64,000 bases of DNA from Ramlibacter pinisoli. Lineage in GTDB: Bacteria; Pseudomonadota; Gammaproteobacteria; Burkholderiales; Burkholderiaceae_C. Shown here piece after piece: positions 1 through 7,889 of this stretch (positions are counted from its first letter, which is position 1; every line of letters starts with the position of its first letter). The notes under the pieces were generated by a model. The model saw only the letters and a list, made by a program, of their open reading frames with translations, searched no databases and was not told where the DNA came from. The stretch lies in the NCBI RefSeq assembly GCF_009758015.1, contig NZ_WSEL01000009.1, positions 2,033,501 through 2,097,500 of the forward strand, read 5' to 3'. Both the position numbers and the translations under genes were made by a program.

Positions 1-720
1 CGTGTCCTCATCCCCCGTCGCAGCCTCGTCCTGCCGAGGCGTCGGCGCAACGGCGGACTTCCTGCGCGATTCGCGCACCCGCTTGGCCGCCTGCTTCAGT
101 TCCTCCTTGCCGCCAGTGGCTGCGGCCACCTGTTCTTCGCGGGGCAGGCTGGCGACCGTGGCCGCTGCATTGATCGAGATCTCACCTGCCTTGACGGCAG
201 CGACCACTTCGGGCGCGGCCTGCTTCTGGATTCTCTCGATCTGCATCACCTGGCTGCTGCTCAGGCGGGCCACCCGGGCCAGTGCCTCGCGCGTGTTCTC
301 CCGCGCCCCGGCGGCGGGGACGGGCGCGGATTCTTCAGCAGACGCTGACTCGGCGGCGAGCGCCTCAGGACCCGCTTCCGGCGCCGTGCGCGCCAGCCGC
401 TCGGCAACGATCTCGCGCTTGCGCAGGGCCAGCACGCCGCGCTGGAAGTCCGACAGGCTGCGGCGCCCCAGGTGCTGGTCGATCATCCACAGGTGCACAT
501 CCTCGATCGAGCGAAAGCGAGTGCTCTGCACCGTCTGGAACGGCAGGTCGTGCTGGCGGCAGATCGCGTGGCGATTGTGGCCGTCCACCAGCATGTTGCC
601 CCACAGCACCAGCGCGTCGCGGCAGCCCTCGGCCAGGATGCTGCGTTCGAGCGCGCTGTACTCCTCGGGAGTCAGTGGATCGATGTAGGCCTTGATCTCT
701 TCGTTGACGACGATGTCCAT
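1..720 (-). CDS. ParB-like N-terminal domain protein, 3' end cut by the window
   Basis: The gene starts at an ATG at 720 and reads open for 240 codons to the window edge, so its C-terminus is missing. Residues 1-100 resemble the ParB/sulfiredoxin-like domain of plasmid partition and replication-control proteins: a short motif with DGHNRH around residue 48, followed by a segment (VHLWMIDQHLGRRSLSDFQR) that resembles the part leading into the ParB helix-turn-helix. Residues 110-240 are Ala/Glu/Lys rich, with a possible HTH near 150-195, and become charged and disordered. Such proteins occur on plasmids, integrative elements and phages as well as on chromosomes. DNA binding is a family inference; the replicon it serves cannot be told from this window. 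Confidence 0.72.
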   Translation of the reverse strand, partial: MDIVVNEEIKAYIDPLTPEEYSALERSILAEGCRDALVLWGNMLVDGHNRHAICRQHDLPFQTVQSTRFRSIEDVHLWMIDQHLGRRSLSDFQRGVLALRKREIVAERLARTAPEAGPEALAAESASAEESAPVPAAGARENTREALARVARLSSSQVMQIERIQKQAAPEVVAAVKAGEISINAAATVASLPREEQVAAATGGKEELKQAAKRVRESRRKSAVAPTPRQDEAATGDEDT

Positions 721-968
721 CGGGGAATGCGGGACTGGATGAATGCGGGGGACGCGCATTGTAGGCAGCGGAGTGTCGGCTCCTGGCCGGGATCGGCCCT
801 GGCGGACGCGCCTGGTCTTTCAAGCTGCACGCGCGATCTGGCTTGTCCAAACTGGCATGGACAGCAAGCTGCGCGGCTGTGATCTCACCGGGTTGCGACT
901 GCGGCGTGATGCAGTCGCGTCGCGGCGGCAGGACGGCCAGGGGTGGCAGGCCGATCCACCAGAAAAAT

Positions 969-988
969 CGCCCGCGGGGTCGCGGGCG
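969..988 (-). terminator. Rho-independent terminator after the FG-GAP lipoprotein gene
   Basis: An 8-bp GC-only stem (969-976 with 981-988) has a 4-nt loop. On the minus strand it is followed by the run ATTTTTCT. It lies about 40 bp past the stop of the gene ending at 1026, so it should end that transcript. Confidence 0.75.
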
Positions 989-1025
989 CTCCGGAACCGG
1001 GGACCCTGGCCGGGCCCTGCCGGAA

Positions 1026-2657
1026 TTACTGCTTGTCGTAGGTGGTGTAGCCCTCGGTCAGGTCGCTCGGATACACCGTGGAGGACGACACCCCGGCGTC
1101 GTCGAAGTCGACGAACAGCTGGCCGTTGGGAAGGACCGTCGCCATCCACTTGATGATGCCGATACCGCTGTCGACGTTGGCCGTGACCTGGTCGAGGCTC
1201 ACCGGCAGGCCCGACTTCATGACGCTGACCTGGCCGTCGATGCTGATGGTGGCGTTGAACGTCTGGGTGCTCGTCGGGGCGCCCGTGCAGCTCGGGTTGC
1301 CATACGACTTCTGGACGACCTGGCCCGTCAGGTGCGTCGCGTCCGTCTTGGTGAGCGTGAAGGTCTCGGTCTCGGAGCCCGAGCAGGCCATGTTCCAGGT
1401 GCCGACGTACTTGTCGGCTGCCGGGCCGTAGGCGATGTCGATGGAGGCGACATCGACGTCATCGCTGACCAGCTTGGGCGTGCCGTTGATGACCGCGGGG
1501 ATCATCCAGGCCTGCCACTGTTGCGGGCGCTTGTATGCCGCCACCGTGCTCGCCAGCGACGGCCAGCGCACCTTCTGCACGACCAGACTCTGGTAGAAGG
1601 TGCCGTCGCCACCTGACGTCCGCAGCAGCCAGGCAGCGCGGTCGACGCCGGTGCCCGTCACCGCGATGTCCAGGACGACGCCTTCGTTCGCGACGGCTGG
1701 CAGCACCGTTCCCGCCACGCTGGTGAAGTTGTTGTTCCCCGGGTTGACGTACACGGTCGGCTTGGCGTTCTCCCACTCGTGGCCGCCGACGAACAGGTCG
1801 AACGTGCCGTCGCCGTCGACATCGGGAACGTCCACGGTGAAGAAATTCGCCTGGCGGCGCAGTTCGTTCGGGACGTAGTCCGTGGTGGGCGTGAACTGGC
1901 CCTGGCCGTTGTTCAGCCAGACCTTGATCGACGGATTGGCCTGGGAGTTCGCGACGACCACGTCGGGGATGCCATCCCCGTTGAAGTCCGCGGCGGCGGC
2001 GCTGTGGAAGAAGCCCACCTCCGTGTTCGCATCCTGGATCAGGTAGGTGCCATTGGGCTGGCTGAGCACGACCTTGCTCTTCTCGCCCGGGAAGGGGGCC
2101 GCGTCAAAGCCATGGCAGGCGACGAAGATGTCCAGCTTGCCATCGCCATTGAAGTCGGACAGAACGGCCTTGCGCGGATGCACGCAGGCCCGGTTGCCCG
2201 CGGGCAGCAGCGAGGTGTCCTCCAGCAGCGAGCCATCGGGCTGCTTGCGGTAGAAGCCGAAGCGCGCCGGTTGCGCGGTCGCGGGTGTCGACGTTGCCGG
2301 GTCGTAGAGCATCTGCACCGCGAACGTCTCCAGCACGCCGTCGCCATCCACGTCCAGGTAGGTCCGGGCGTTGTCGTTCGCGCTGCGCGTCTTCTGCGGA
2401 ACGAGTCCGCTCTCCTTGAGCAGGGTGTAGGACGTCTTGACGGCGACGGCCGGTGCGGGGGCGGGGCCGGGAGCTGGTGCGGGGGCCGGTCCGGGAGCCG
2501 GCGCCGGCGCGGTACCCGGTGCAGGTGCGGGGGCGGCCACCTGGGCGGTCGGCGCGGAGGTTCCGCCGCCGCCACAGGCGGCCAGGAACACGGCGGCAAA
2601 GAGTCCGCCGAGCGCGTTGCGAGCGTGGCGGGGCAGATGTCTTCCTTGGGATTGCAA
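1026..2657 (-). CDS. Secreted FG-GAP/VCBS-repeat lipoprotein
   Basis: 543 aa with a TTG start at 2657, chosen because AAAGGAGGAG sits 8 nt upstream on the minus strand. Residues 10-28 form a lipoprotein signal peptide ending in the lipobox LAAC (Cys28), so the mature protein should be anchored to a membrane, probably the outer one. A Pro-Ala-Gly linker of PAPAPG-type repeats (about residues 40-72) follows. The body has at least four calcium-binding-like repeats of the form D-x-(D/N)-G-D-G (DVDGDGVLE, DFNGDGKLD, DFNGDGIPD, DVDGDGTFD), typical of integrin-like beta-propellers. The last 170 residues lack the repeats and look beta-rich. Ligand unknown. The gene is monocistronic, with a good terminator. 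Confidence 0.85.
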   Translation of the reverse strand: MQSQGRHLPRHARNALGGLFAAVFLAACGGGGTSAPTAQVAAPAPAPGTAPAPAPGPAPAPAPGPAPAPAVAVKTSYTLLKESGLVPQKTRSANDNARTYLDVDGDGVLETFAVQMLYDPATSTPATAQPARFGFYRKQPDGSLLEDTSLLPAGNRACVHPRKAVLSDFNGDGKLDIFVACHGFDAAPFPGEKSKVVLSQPNGTYLIQDANTEVGFFHSAAAADFNGDGIPDVVVANSQANPSIKVWLNNGQGQFTPTTDYVPNELRRQANFFTVDVPDVDGDGTFDLFVGGHEWENAKPTVYVNPGNNNFTSVAGTVLPAVANEGVVLDIAVTGTGVDRAAWLLRTSGGDGTFYQSLVVQKVRWPSLASTVAAYKRPQQWQAWMIPAVINGTPKLVSDDVDVASIDIAYGPAADKYVGTWNMACSGSETETFTLTKTDATHLTGQVVQKSYGNPSCTGAPTSTQTFNATISIDGQVSVMKSGLPVSLDQVTANVDSGIGIIKWMATVLPNGQLFVDFDDAGVSSSTVYPSDLTEGYTTYDKQ

Positions 2658-3013
2658 CTCGAACTCCTCCTTTGTCAGACCGCCTCTGCAGGCGGAAAAA
2701 ACGCTGGCCGTCTGGCGTACCGCCCAGATTTCGTGGCTCAGCTGGATGGAGTCAAATTATTTACTGACGGTTTGAATGTGTATCTTCGACTTACTGCGAC
2801 TCGCTGCTGCTGCGTCCGCCGCGAGGCATTTCGCCACCAGCGTGTCGGGCTCGTGCAACGGACCCGCTCCAGTGGGTGCACCGGATGGCTTCGAGTAGTC
2901 AGTAGCGTCGGAAGACGCCCTCTTTGAGGAATCGTCCCGGTGGGCGCGGATTATCATTCGCGCAAAACCAAGAGGCGGACTCGACCGATCCTCACAGCAA
3001 TTCGGAAGGTGCG
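2658..3013. other. Intergenic region without a convincing gene
   Basis: About 350 bp between the lipoprotein gene (minus) and the first small plus-strand gene. It is less GC-rich than its surroundings around 2745-2800 and should hold the lipoprotein promoter. A TTGACT hexamer on the minus strand (2755-2750) could be a -35, but no good -10 is spaced with it. No RNA gene or repeat was recognised. Confidence 0.5.
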
Positions 3014-3175
3014 TTGGCTCGCGTGCTGGACACACGTGCCCACCTTCATCGCATGCAAGACCAGGCACATGCCGATGATCGGCCGGCCATGACGCATGCC
3101 TGTGAGCTTCTCATCGCCATTCAGACGGACAAGCTCCGTCAGATTCAGGCCTGCGGCTCAGCCCCGCAGGTTTGA
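3014..3175 (+). CDS. Small hypothetical protein
   Basis: 53 aa from a TTG at 3014, with GGAAGG ending 4 nt upstream; an ATG at 3053 would give 40 aa with no ribosome binding site. The product is soluble and polar with no signal peptide or recognisable motif. Sixty-three bases separate it from the next small gene on the same strand. I do not recognise it; it could be a chance ORF, but the spacing and orientation suggest it is the first member of a three-gene set. Confidence 0.35.
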   Translation: MARVLDTRAHLHRMQDQAHADDRPAMTHACELLIAIQTDKLRQIQACGSAPQV

Positions 3176-3238
3176 GGTCGACGTCATCGCGCTACGTGCA
3201 GGCTGCTGCGTTTGACAAACGCATGAGGTGCCAGCGAC

Positions 3239-3457
3239 ATGTCGGGCCACACGAATGAAGCCTTCAGCGCCTGGAAGAGTGCTGAGGCAGCCGCGCGCGA
3301 GACGGAGCGTCGACTCGCCAGTGCATGGCAGCAATTCGAGCGAACCCTGAAGGATCCCCCCGGTGACGAGTTGTTCGCCGAGTTGAAGCAGCGGAAAGCG
3401 CTCGCGAGCGAAAGACTCGCCGACGCCATGAAGGTCCTCAACCCAGCGGGGCGATAG
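3239..3457 (+). CDS. Small helical hypothetical protein, coupled to the next gene
   Basis: 72 aa starting at an ATG at 3239. It is rich in Ala, Glu and Arg and is predicted to be one or two amphipathic helices (for example AAARETERRLASAWQQFE), with no membrane segment or Cys. Its TAG stop (3455-3457) shares one base with the GTG start of the next gene, so the two are probably translated together. The family is not recognised; short Glu/Arg-rich proteins like this are frequent in Burkholderiales genomes without known function. Confidence 0.6.
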   Translation: MSGHTNEAFSAWKSAEAAARETERRLASAWQQFERTLKDPPGDELFAELKQRKALASERLADAMKVLNPAGR

Positions 3458-3705
3458 TGGATGAGCAGCTTCAGCGGTGGCACGAAGCCGAACGCGCGGT
3501 GAGGGATCTCGAAAGGAAGGTGATGATTGCGCACGCCCTCGAGCGGAGCGGGTCGCTGAGGACGACCGGCCCCTTCCTGGAGCATCAGCTCGTCCAGGCA
3601 CGCGCCGCAGCAGACCAGGCGCTTCAAGACTGCCTGCATCTGGTCGCACAGGAAGTGCGCACAACCGGGCGTCCAGGACCCAACGGCTCGGATGACCGCC
3701 GCTAG
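3457..3705 (+). CDS. Small helical hypothetical protein, second of a coupled pair
   Basis: 82 aa from a GTG at 3457 that overlaps the previous stop by one base. The sequence is helical with heptad-like spacing (RWHEAERAVRDLERKV near the start), a central HALERSGSLRTTGPFLEHQL segment and a disordered basic tail. The overlap and similar composition suggest that this protein and its upstream neighbour form a pair or complex. No function can be assigned. A 174-bp gap precedes the amidohydrolase gene, so they need not share a transcript. Confidence 0.6.
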   Translation: MDEQLQRWHEAERAVRDLERKVMIAHALERSGSLRTTGPFLEHQLVQARAAADQALQDCLHLVAQEVRTTGRPGPNGSDDRR

Positions 3706-3879
3706 GGGCGGGCAGCCAACGGTCATCTCTGTCGTGGGTTGCGAGCGCAAGGCGGATGGACCGCGGGGAGCCCGGCACTCAAGGTCTTCGACACTGCTCA
3801 GCACCCTTGCGTAGTGCGCGCGTGGCGCCGGTGCCTGGTGCGCGGCGTACGATCCCTGTCCTCGGCACGAGGAGGTCTC

Positions 3880-5256
3880 ATGCGACACGATTCCGATGGC
3901 CGCCGCCTTCCCATCAAGCTGGACTCGACCTCCAACGGCGAGGTCGCGCCGATGCCGCTGGAGCGCGTGCACCTGCACGCCAACGCGCTCGCGCACCAGG
4001 TGGCCGACGCCAACGCGAAGCGGCTCGGCCTCTCGCGTCGGCGCCTGCTGGTCTCTGCCGCAGGCGCGGCCGGCACCCTGCTCGCCTTCAACGAGGCCTA
4101 CGCCGCGGCCGGGCGCACCGGCGGCTTCTACGAGATCGAGAAGACGGCGGCGATCGATGTCGAGCAGGCAGCGCAGCGGCTCGGCTCGCGCGAATTCATC
4201 TTCGACGTCCAGGGCCATTTCGTCGGCAGGACCTGGCAGGGGCGCCACGGCCTCGGCGGCGTCGACCAGTTCGTGAAGGACGTGTTCCTCGACTCCGACA
4301 CGGACATGATGGTTCTTTCCTTCATCCCGTCGCGGCGCGAAGACGAGTACCTGCCGATCGCGGAAGCCGCAGCGGTGCAGGAGATCGTGTCGCGCCTGCC
4401 GCGCGGCCAGCGCCTGCTGATCCACGGCCGCGTCAACCCGAACCAGCCCGGCGACATGGAGGACATCGACGCCCTGGCCAGCCGATGGAAAGTGTCGGCG
4501 CTCAAGTGCTACACGCAATGGGGGCCGGACGGCCGCGGCTTCTACCTCACCGACGACATCGCCGTTCGGATGATCGAGAAGGCACGCAGCGTCGGCATCC
4601 GGAACATCTGCGTGCACAAGGGCTTGCCGTTCGGCCGCCAGTCCTACGAGCATTCGACCTGTGCCGACATTGGCCGCGTGGCCAAGATGTTCCCCGACAT
4701 GAATTTCCTGGTCTATCACGCGGGCTACGTGCAGACCGCCAAGGAAGGACCGTACGACCCGACGCGCAGCGATGGCGTCGACCGGTTGATCCGCTCGGTC
4801 GAGGAAGCCGGCCTCGGCAAGGGCAGCAATGTCTACGGCGAACTCGGCAGTACCTGGCGCATGCTGATGCGCGACCCCGACCAGGCAGCGCACGTCGTCG
4901 GCAAACTGGTCAAGCACCTGGGCGAAGGCAACGTGCTGTGGGGGTCGGACTCCATCTGGTACGGCTCCCCGCAGGACCAGATCCAGGCCTTCCGCACCTT
5001 CCAGATCTCGGGCGAATACCAGGAGAAGTTCGGCTACGCACCGATGACCCCGCGGCTGCGGGCGCGCATCTTCGGGCTCAACGGCGCGCGGGTGTACGGC
5101 CTCGATGTCGAGGAAGTCATCCGTCGCGCAGCCGCCGACGAGATCGGCCGGGCCCGCGCCGCCTACGAGCCCGATCCGCATTTCCTGACGTTCGGGCCGA
5201 AGACCCGGGCGCAGTTCCTGCGGTTGCGCGCCGCGCACGGCCATCAGCCGGGCTGA
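3880..5256 (+). CDS. Tat-exported amidohydrolase (amidohydrolase family 2)
   Basis: 458 aa. The ATG at 3880 is chosen over upstream in-frame codons because GAGGAGG lies 5 nt before it. A twin-arginine signal (LSRRRLLVSAAGAAG, about residues 50-64) precedes a hydrophobic stretch ending AYAAA, so export of a folded enzyme to the periplasm is likely. The rest matches the TIM-barrel amidohydrolase_2 family (ACMS decarboxylase/resorcylate decarboxylase-like): DVQGHFV near the start, ICVHKG in mid-protein, YHAGY, and WGSDSIWYG near the C-terminus supplying metal-binding His and Asp. Such enzymes hydrolyse or decarboxylate small, often aromatic, carboxylates; the substrate is unknown. It heads a cluster with a Bug receptor, an FAD oxidoreductase and a LysR regulator. 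Confidence 0.82.
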   Translation: MRHDSDGRRLPIKLDSTSNGEVAPMPLERVHLHANALAHQVADANAKRLGLSRRRLLVSAAGAAGTLLAFNEAYAAAGRTGGFYEIEKTAAIDVEQAAQRLGSREFIFDVQGHFVGRTWQGRHGLGGVDQFVKDVFLDSDTDMMVLSFIPSRREDEYLPIAEAAAVQEIVSRLPRGQRLLIHGRVNPNQPGDMEDIDALASRWKVSALKCYTQWGPDGRGFYLTDDIAVRMIEKARSVGIRNICVHKGLPFGRQSYEHSTCADIGRVAKMFPDMNFLVYHAGYVQTAKEGPYDPTRSDGVDRLIRSVEEAGLGKGSNVYGELGSTWRMLMRDPDQAAHVVGKLVKHLGEGNVLWGSDSIWYGSPQDQIQAFRTFQISGEYQEKFGYAPMTPRLRARIFGLNGARVYGLDVEEVIRRAAADEIGRARAAYEPDPHFLTFGPKTRAQFLRLRAAHGHQPG

Positions 5257-5341
5257 AGCCCGCCGGAGTACTCGCGCACAAGCGGTGCGTGACGAGGCCG
5301 CGCCAAGGCTGGCCGTCCTAGGCCGGAAGGCAGCGGCTGGA

Positions 5342-5362
5342 GCGAGCGAATTTTTCGCTCGC
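5342..5362. other. Hairpin between the amidohydrolase and Bug receptor genes
   Basis: A perfect 9-bp inverted repeat (GCGAGCGAA / TTCGCTCGC) with a 3-nt T loop sits 85 bp after the amidohydrolase stop and 87 bp before the Bug receptor start. There is no T-run after it on the plus strand, although AAAAAA follows at 5371. It may be a processing or partial-termination site that sets the ratio of the two products. Confidence 0.5.
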
Positions 5363-5448
5363 CCGTCACGAAAAAAGGTGCTTTCGAGACCGGGCAATGC
5401 ACGCCTACCATCGCGCCGCGATCGTGCTGGTCGATGCGAAGGAGCCCC

Positions 5449-6459
5449 ATGTCGAATGCCCCACGCTACCCACAACTCTCACGGCGGACGGCGCTGTCCC
5501 GCATCCTCGCGGGCAGTGTCCTGGGCAGCGGCATGCTTGCCTCTCCGGCCAGGGCGCAGGACTTTCCCAACAAGCCGGTGAAGGTCATCCTGATGTACCC
5601 GCCGGGCGGCGGCGCGGACAACCAGGCGCGCGTCATCGGTGAGCAGTTCCGTGCGGCGACGGGACAGGCGATGGTGATCGAAAGCCGGCCGGGCGGCGGC
5701 GGTGGCGTCGCCGCCAATGCAGCCAAGGGAGCGCAACCCGACGGCTACACGCTGCTGAACGGCAATCTCGGGATGATGACGCTGACCCCGGCGTTGAACA
5801 CGGGCATCAACTACTCCGTCGCCGACTTCGTGCCGGTCGCCGCGATTTCCATCATCTATCCACTGCTGGTCGCACGCGCCGACTTTCCCGCGAGCAACCT
5901 CAAGGAACTGGCCGCACTCGCGAAGGCCAAGCCGCGCGAGATCAGCTATGGCACCTGGGGTCTGGGCAGCGTGCCGCACGTCGCCGGCGCATGGCTCGAG
6001 GAGGATGCCGGCATCCAGCTCAGCGCCATTCCGTACCGCGGCGAAGTGCCGATGGTCGTCGACCTGCTGGGCGGCCAGCTGCCACTGGGCTGGGCGTCGC
6101 TGCCTGCGGTGCAGCAGCATGTGAAGGACGGAAAGCTCAAGGTGATCGGCGTAGCGGCCGAGACGAGATTCACGCAATTGCCGGACACCCCCACATTCAT
6201 CGAGCAGGGCCTGCGCGGCTTCGCGATCCCCAGCTGGTTCGGCTATTTCGCACCCAAGGGAACGCCGCCCGCCATCGTGGCCGCGCTCAACGCGAAGATC
6301 AACGAGGCACTGAACACGCCGCACGTGCGCAGCCGGATCGAGGAGCAGGGGCAAGTCGTGCTCGTGCAGTCCAGTAGCCAATTCAACGATTTCATCCAGC
6401 AGAACGCTGTCCGCATCCAGCCGACCCTCACGCGGCTCGCGGCCACGATCCGGCAATGA
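5449..6459 (+). CDS. Bug/TctC-family extracytoplasmic solute receptor
   Basis: 336 aa. The ATG at 5449 is preferred over the ATG at 5434 because GAAGGAG lies 5-6 nt upstream of it. A signal peptide with Tat-like SRR (about residues 10-36, ending SPARA) precedes the mature start QDFPNKPVKVI. The fold is the two-lobed Bug family: the MYPPGGGADNQAR motif after strand 1 and the SRPGGGGGVAAN loop bind carboxylate ligands through main-chain contacts. These proteins deliver dicarboxylates or aromatic acids to tripartite tricarboxylate transporters or act as sensors. No TctA/TctB membrane genes are in the window, so this is an orphan receptor. Twenty-two bases separate it from the FAD oxidoreductase gene, which implies one operon. 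Confidence 0.88.
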   Translation: MSNAPRYPQLSRRTALSRILAGSVLGSGMLASPARAQDFPNKPVKVILMYPPGGGADNQARVIGEQFRAATGQAMVIESRPGGGGGVAANAAKGAQPDGYTLLNGNLGMMTLTPALNTGINYSVADFVPVAAISIIYPLLVARADFPASNLKELAALAKAKPREISYGTWGLGSVPHVAGAWLEEDAGIQLSAIPYRGEVPMVVDLLGGQLPLGWASLPAVQQHVKDGKLKVIGVAAETRFTQLPDTPTFIEQGLRGFAIPSWFGYFAPKGTPPAIVAALNAKINEALNTPHVRSRIEEQGQVVLVQSSSQFNDFIQQNAVRIQPTLTRLAATIRQ

Positions 6460-6481
6460 ATCCGTCCAACAGGAGATGTCC

Positions 6482-7864
6482 ATGAACCGGGTGGGAGACT
6501 GGGTGCAAGAGCCCGCGCAGAGCGTGCGGGTGGCGGCGCAATCCGATGTCGTCGTGGTCGGCGGCGGCCCCGCGGGCCAGGCTGCTGCCGTCGCCGCGGC
6601 ACGCAATGGCGCCAGCGTCACGCTGCTGGAGCGCTACAACCACCTGGGCGGCCTCGCTTCGGGTGGCATGGTTCTCGTGCTCGACGACATGTGGGACAGG
6701 CACCAGAACGAGATCTCCGTGCGGGGCATCTGCCTGGAGATGATCGAGCGCATGAAGGCGCTGGGCCTGGCCGAATACCCGTTGCAACACGAGTGGGGAA
6801 CGCTGCCGGAGTCAGTGCGCCGCTGGAAGCGCTGGGGAACCACCGATTTCCACAGCAAGCAGAAGCCCTCGCCCATCTGCTTCGCGGCCGCGTTCGATCC
6901 CGATGCGTGGAAACGGACTTCGCTGGAGATGGTGATGCGGGCGGGCATCCAGCTGCGGCTGCATTCGTGGTTCTCCAGGGCGATCGTCGAGGATGGGGTG
7001 GTCAAGGGCGTCATCTGCGAGACGAAGAGCGGACGCGAGGCGATCCTCGGCAAGGTCGTCATCGACGCGACCGGCGACCTGGACGTCGCGGCATCGGCGG
7101 GCGCTCCGCACATCAGCGGAAGCTACATCGCGACGACCGTCTTTCGCCTGGGTGGCGTGGACACCCGCGAAGCCGAGCGCTTCGAATTCGAGGAGCCCGA
7201 GGCCTATCGCGCGCTCGACAAGGAAGTCAAGCAGCTGCTCGGCGGCGCCTGGGAGTCGTGGTGGCTCAGGACGCCGCTGCCCGGCGTGGTGTGGTGCAAC
7301 TGCCCGCACATGGCGGGACTGGACGGCCTCAAGGTGGAAGACCTCACACAGGCCGAGATCCAGGGCCGCACCACGATCCACAACGTCATCGAGTTCGTGA
7401 GAGCGAAGCTGCCCGGTTTCCGCAACTGCTACCTGGTCGACATGGCACCACAAACCGGCATCCGCCAGACGCGGCTGCTGGAGGGCGAGTACGTCATGAC
7501 CAAGGAAGACCTGCAGGAGCGCACCCGCTTTCACGACGCCGTTGCCCGCGGCCGCGACTACTACTACCCCTATCGCAGCTTCGTGCCGCTCGGCGTGGAG
7601 AACCTCCTGGTCGCCGGTCGCCACTATTCGGCCACGTCGGCCGCCCAGAAGACGTCTCGTGAAATCCCGCCGTGCATGGCCATGGGCGAGGCCGTCGGCA
7701 TCGCCGCGACGCTCGCGCTCGACGCCGGCGTTTCCGTACGCCGGGTCGACGTCGCCAGGCTTCAGAGGACATTGCGGGCACAGGGAGCCGATCCGGGCGA
7801 CCAGCCGGGTCCGAACCCCGACGTTCCGGCGATCGCGCGCCCCTTCATGGAGGCGGTTGCATGA
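6482..7864 (+). CDS. FAD-dependent oxidoreductase
   Basis: 460 aa. The ATG at 6482 has AGGAG (6471-6475) at 6-nt spacing; the ATG at 6476 would be too close. The N-terminus has the Rossmann dinucleotide motif VVVGGGPAGQAAAVAAARNG followed by the acidic LLE. The C-terminus has a second FAD-contact segment (VENLLVAGRHYSATSAAQ) and CMAMGEAVGIAATLAL, typical of the FAD_oxidored/fumarate-reductase-like family (Pfam PF12831). There is no Fe-S motif and no signal peptide, so it is cytoplasmic. It probably oxidises or reduces the acid brought in by the Bug receptor. The LysR gene starts 25 bp downstream. Confidence 0.85.
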   Translation: MNRVGDWVQEPAQSVRVAAQSDVVVVGGGPAGQAAAVAAARNGASVTLLERYNHLGGLASGGMVLVLDDMWDRHQNEISVRGICLEMIERMKALGLAEYPLQHEWGTLPESVRRWKRWGTTDFHSKQKPSPICFAAAFDPDAWKRTSLEMVMRAGIQLRLHSWFSRAIVEDGVVKGVICETKSGREAILGKVVIDATGDLDVAASAGAPHISGSYIATTVFRLGGVDTREAERFEFEEPEAYRALDKEVKQLLGGAWESWWLRTPLPGVVWCNCPHMAGLDGLKVEDLTQAEIQGRTTIHNVIEFVRAKLPGFRNCYLVDMAPQTGIRQTRLLEGEYVMTKEDLQERTRFHDAVARGRDYYYPYRSFVPLGVENLLVAGRHYSATSAAQKTSREIPPCMAMGEAVGIAATLALDAGVSVRRVDVARLQRTLRAQGADPGDQPGPNPDVPAIARPFMEAVA

Positions 7865-7889
7865 TCGGGGTGGCGAAGGACCACCCGGC

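Noticed and set aside
2440..2540. Short tandem repeats that could suggest a CRISPR or minisatellite
   Set aside because: They encode the PAPAPG linker of the FG-GAP lipoprotein and have no spacer pattern.
3184..5475. 763-codon open frame antisense to the amidohydrolase
   Set aside because: It mirrors the third-position GC pattern of the real gene and has no domain or ribosome site. High-GC DNA gives many such frames.
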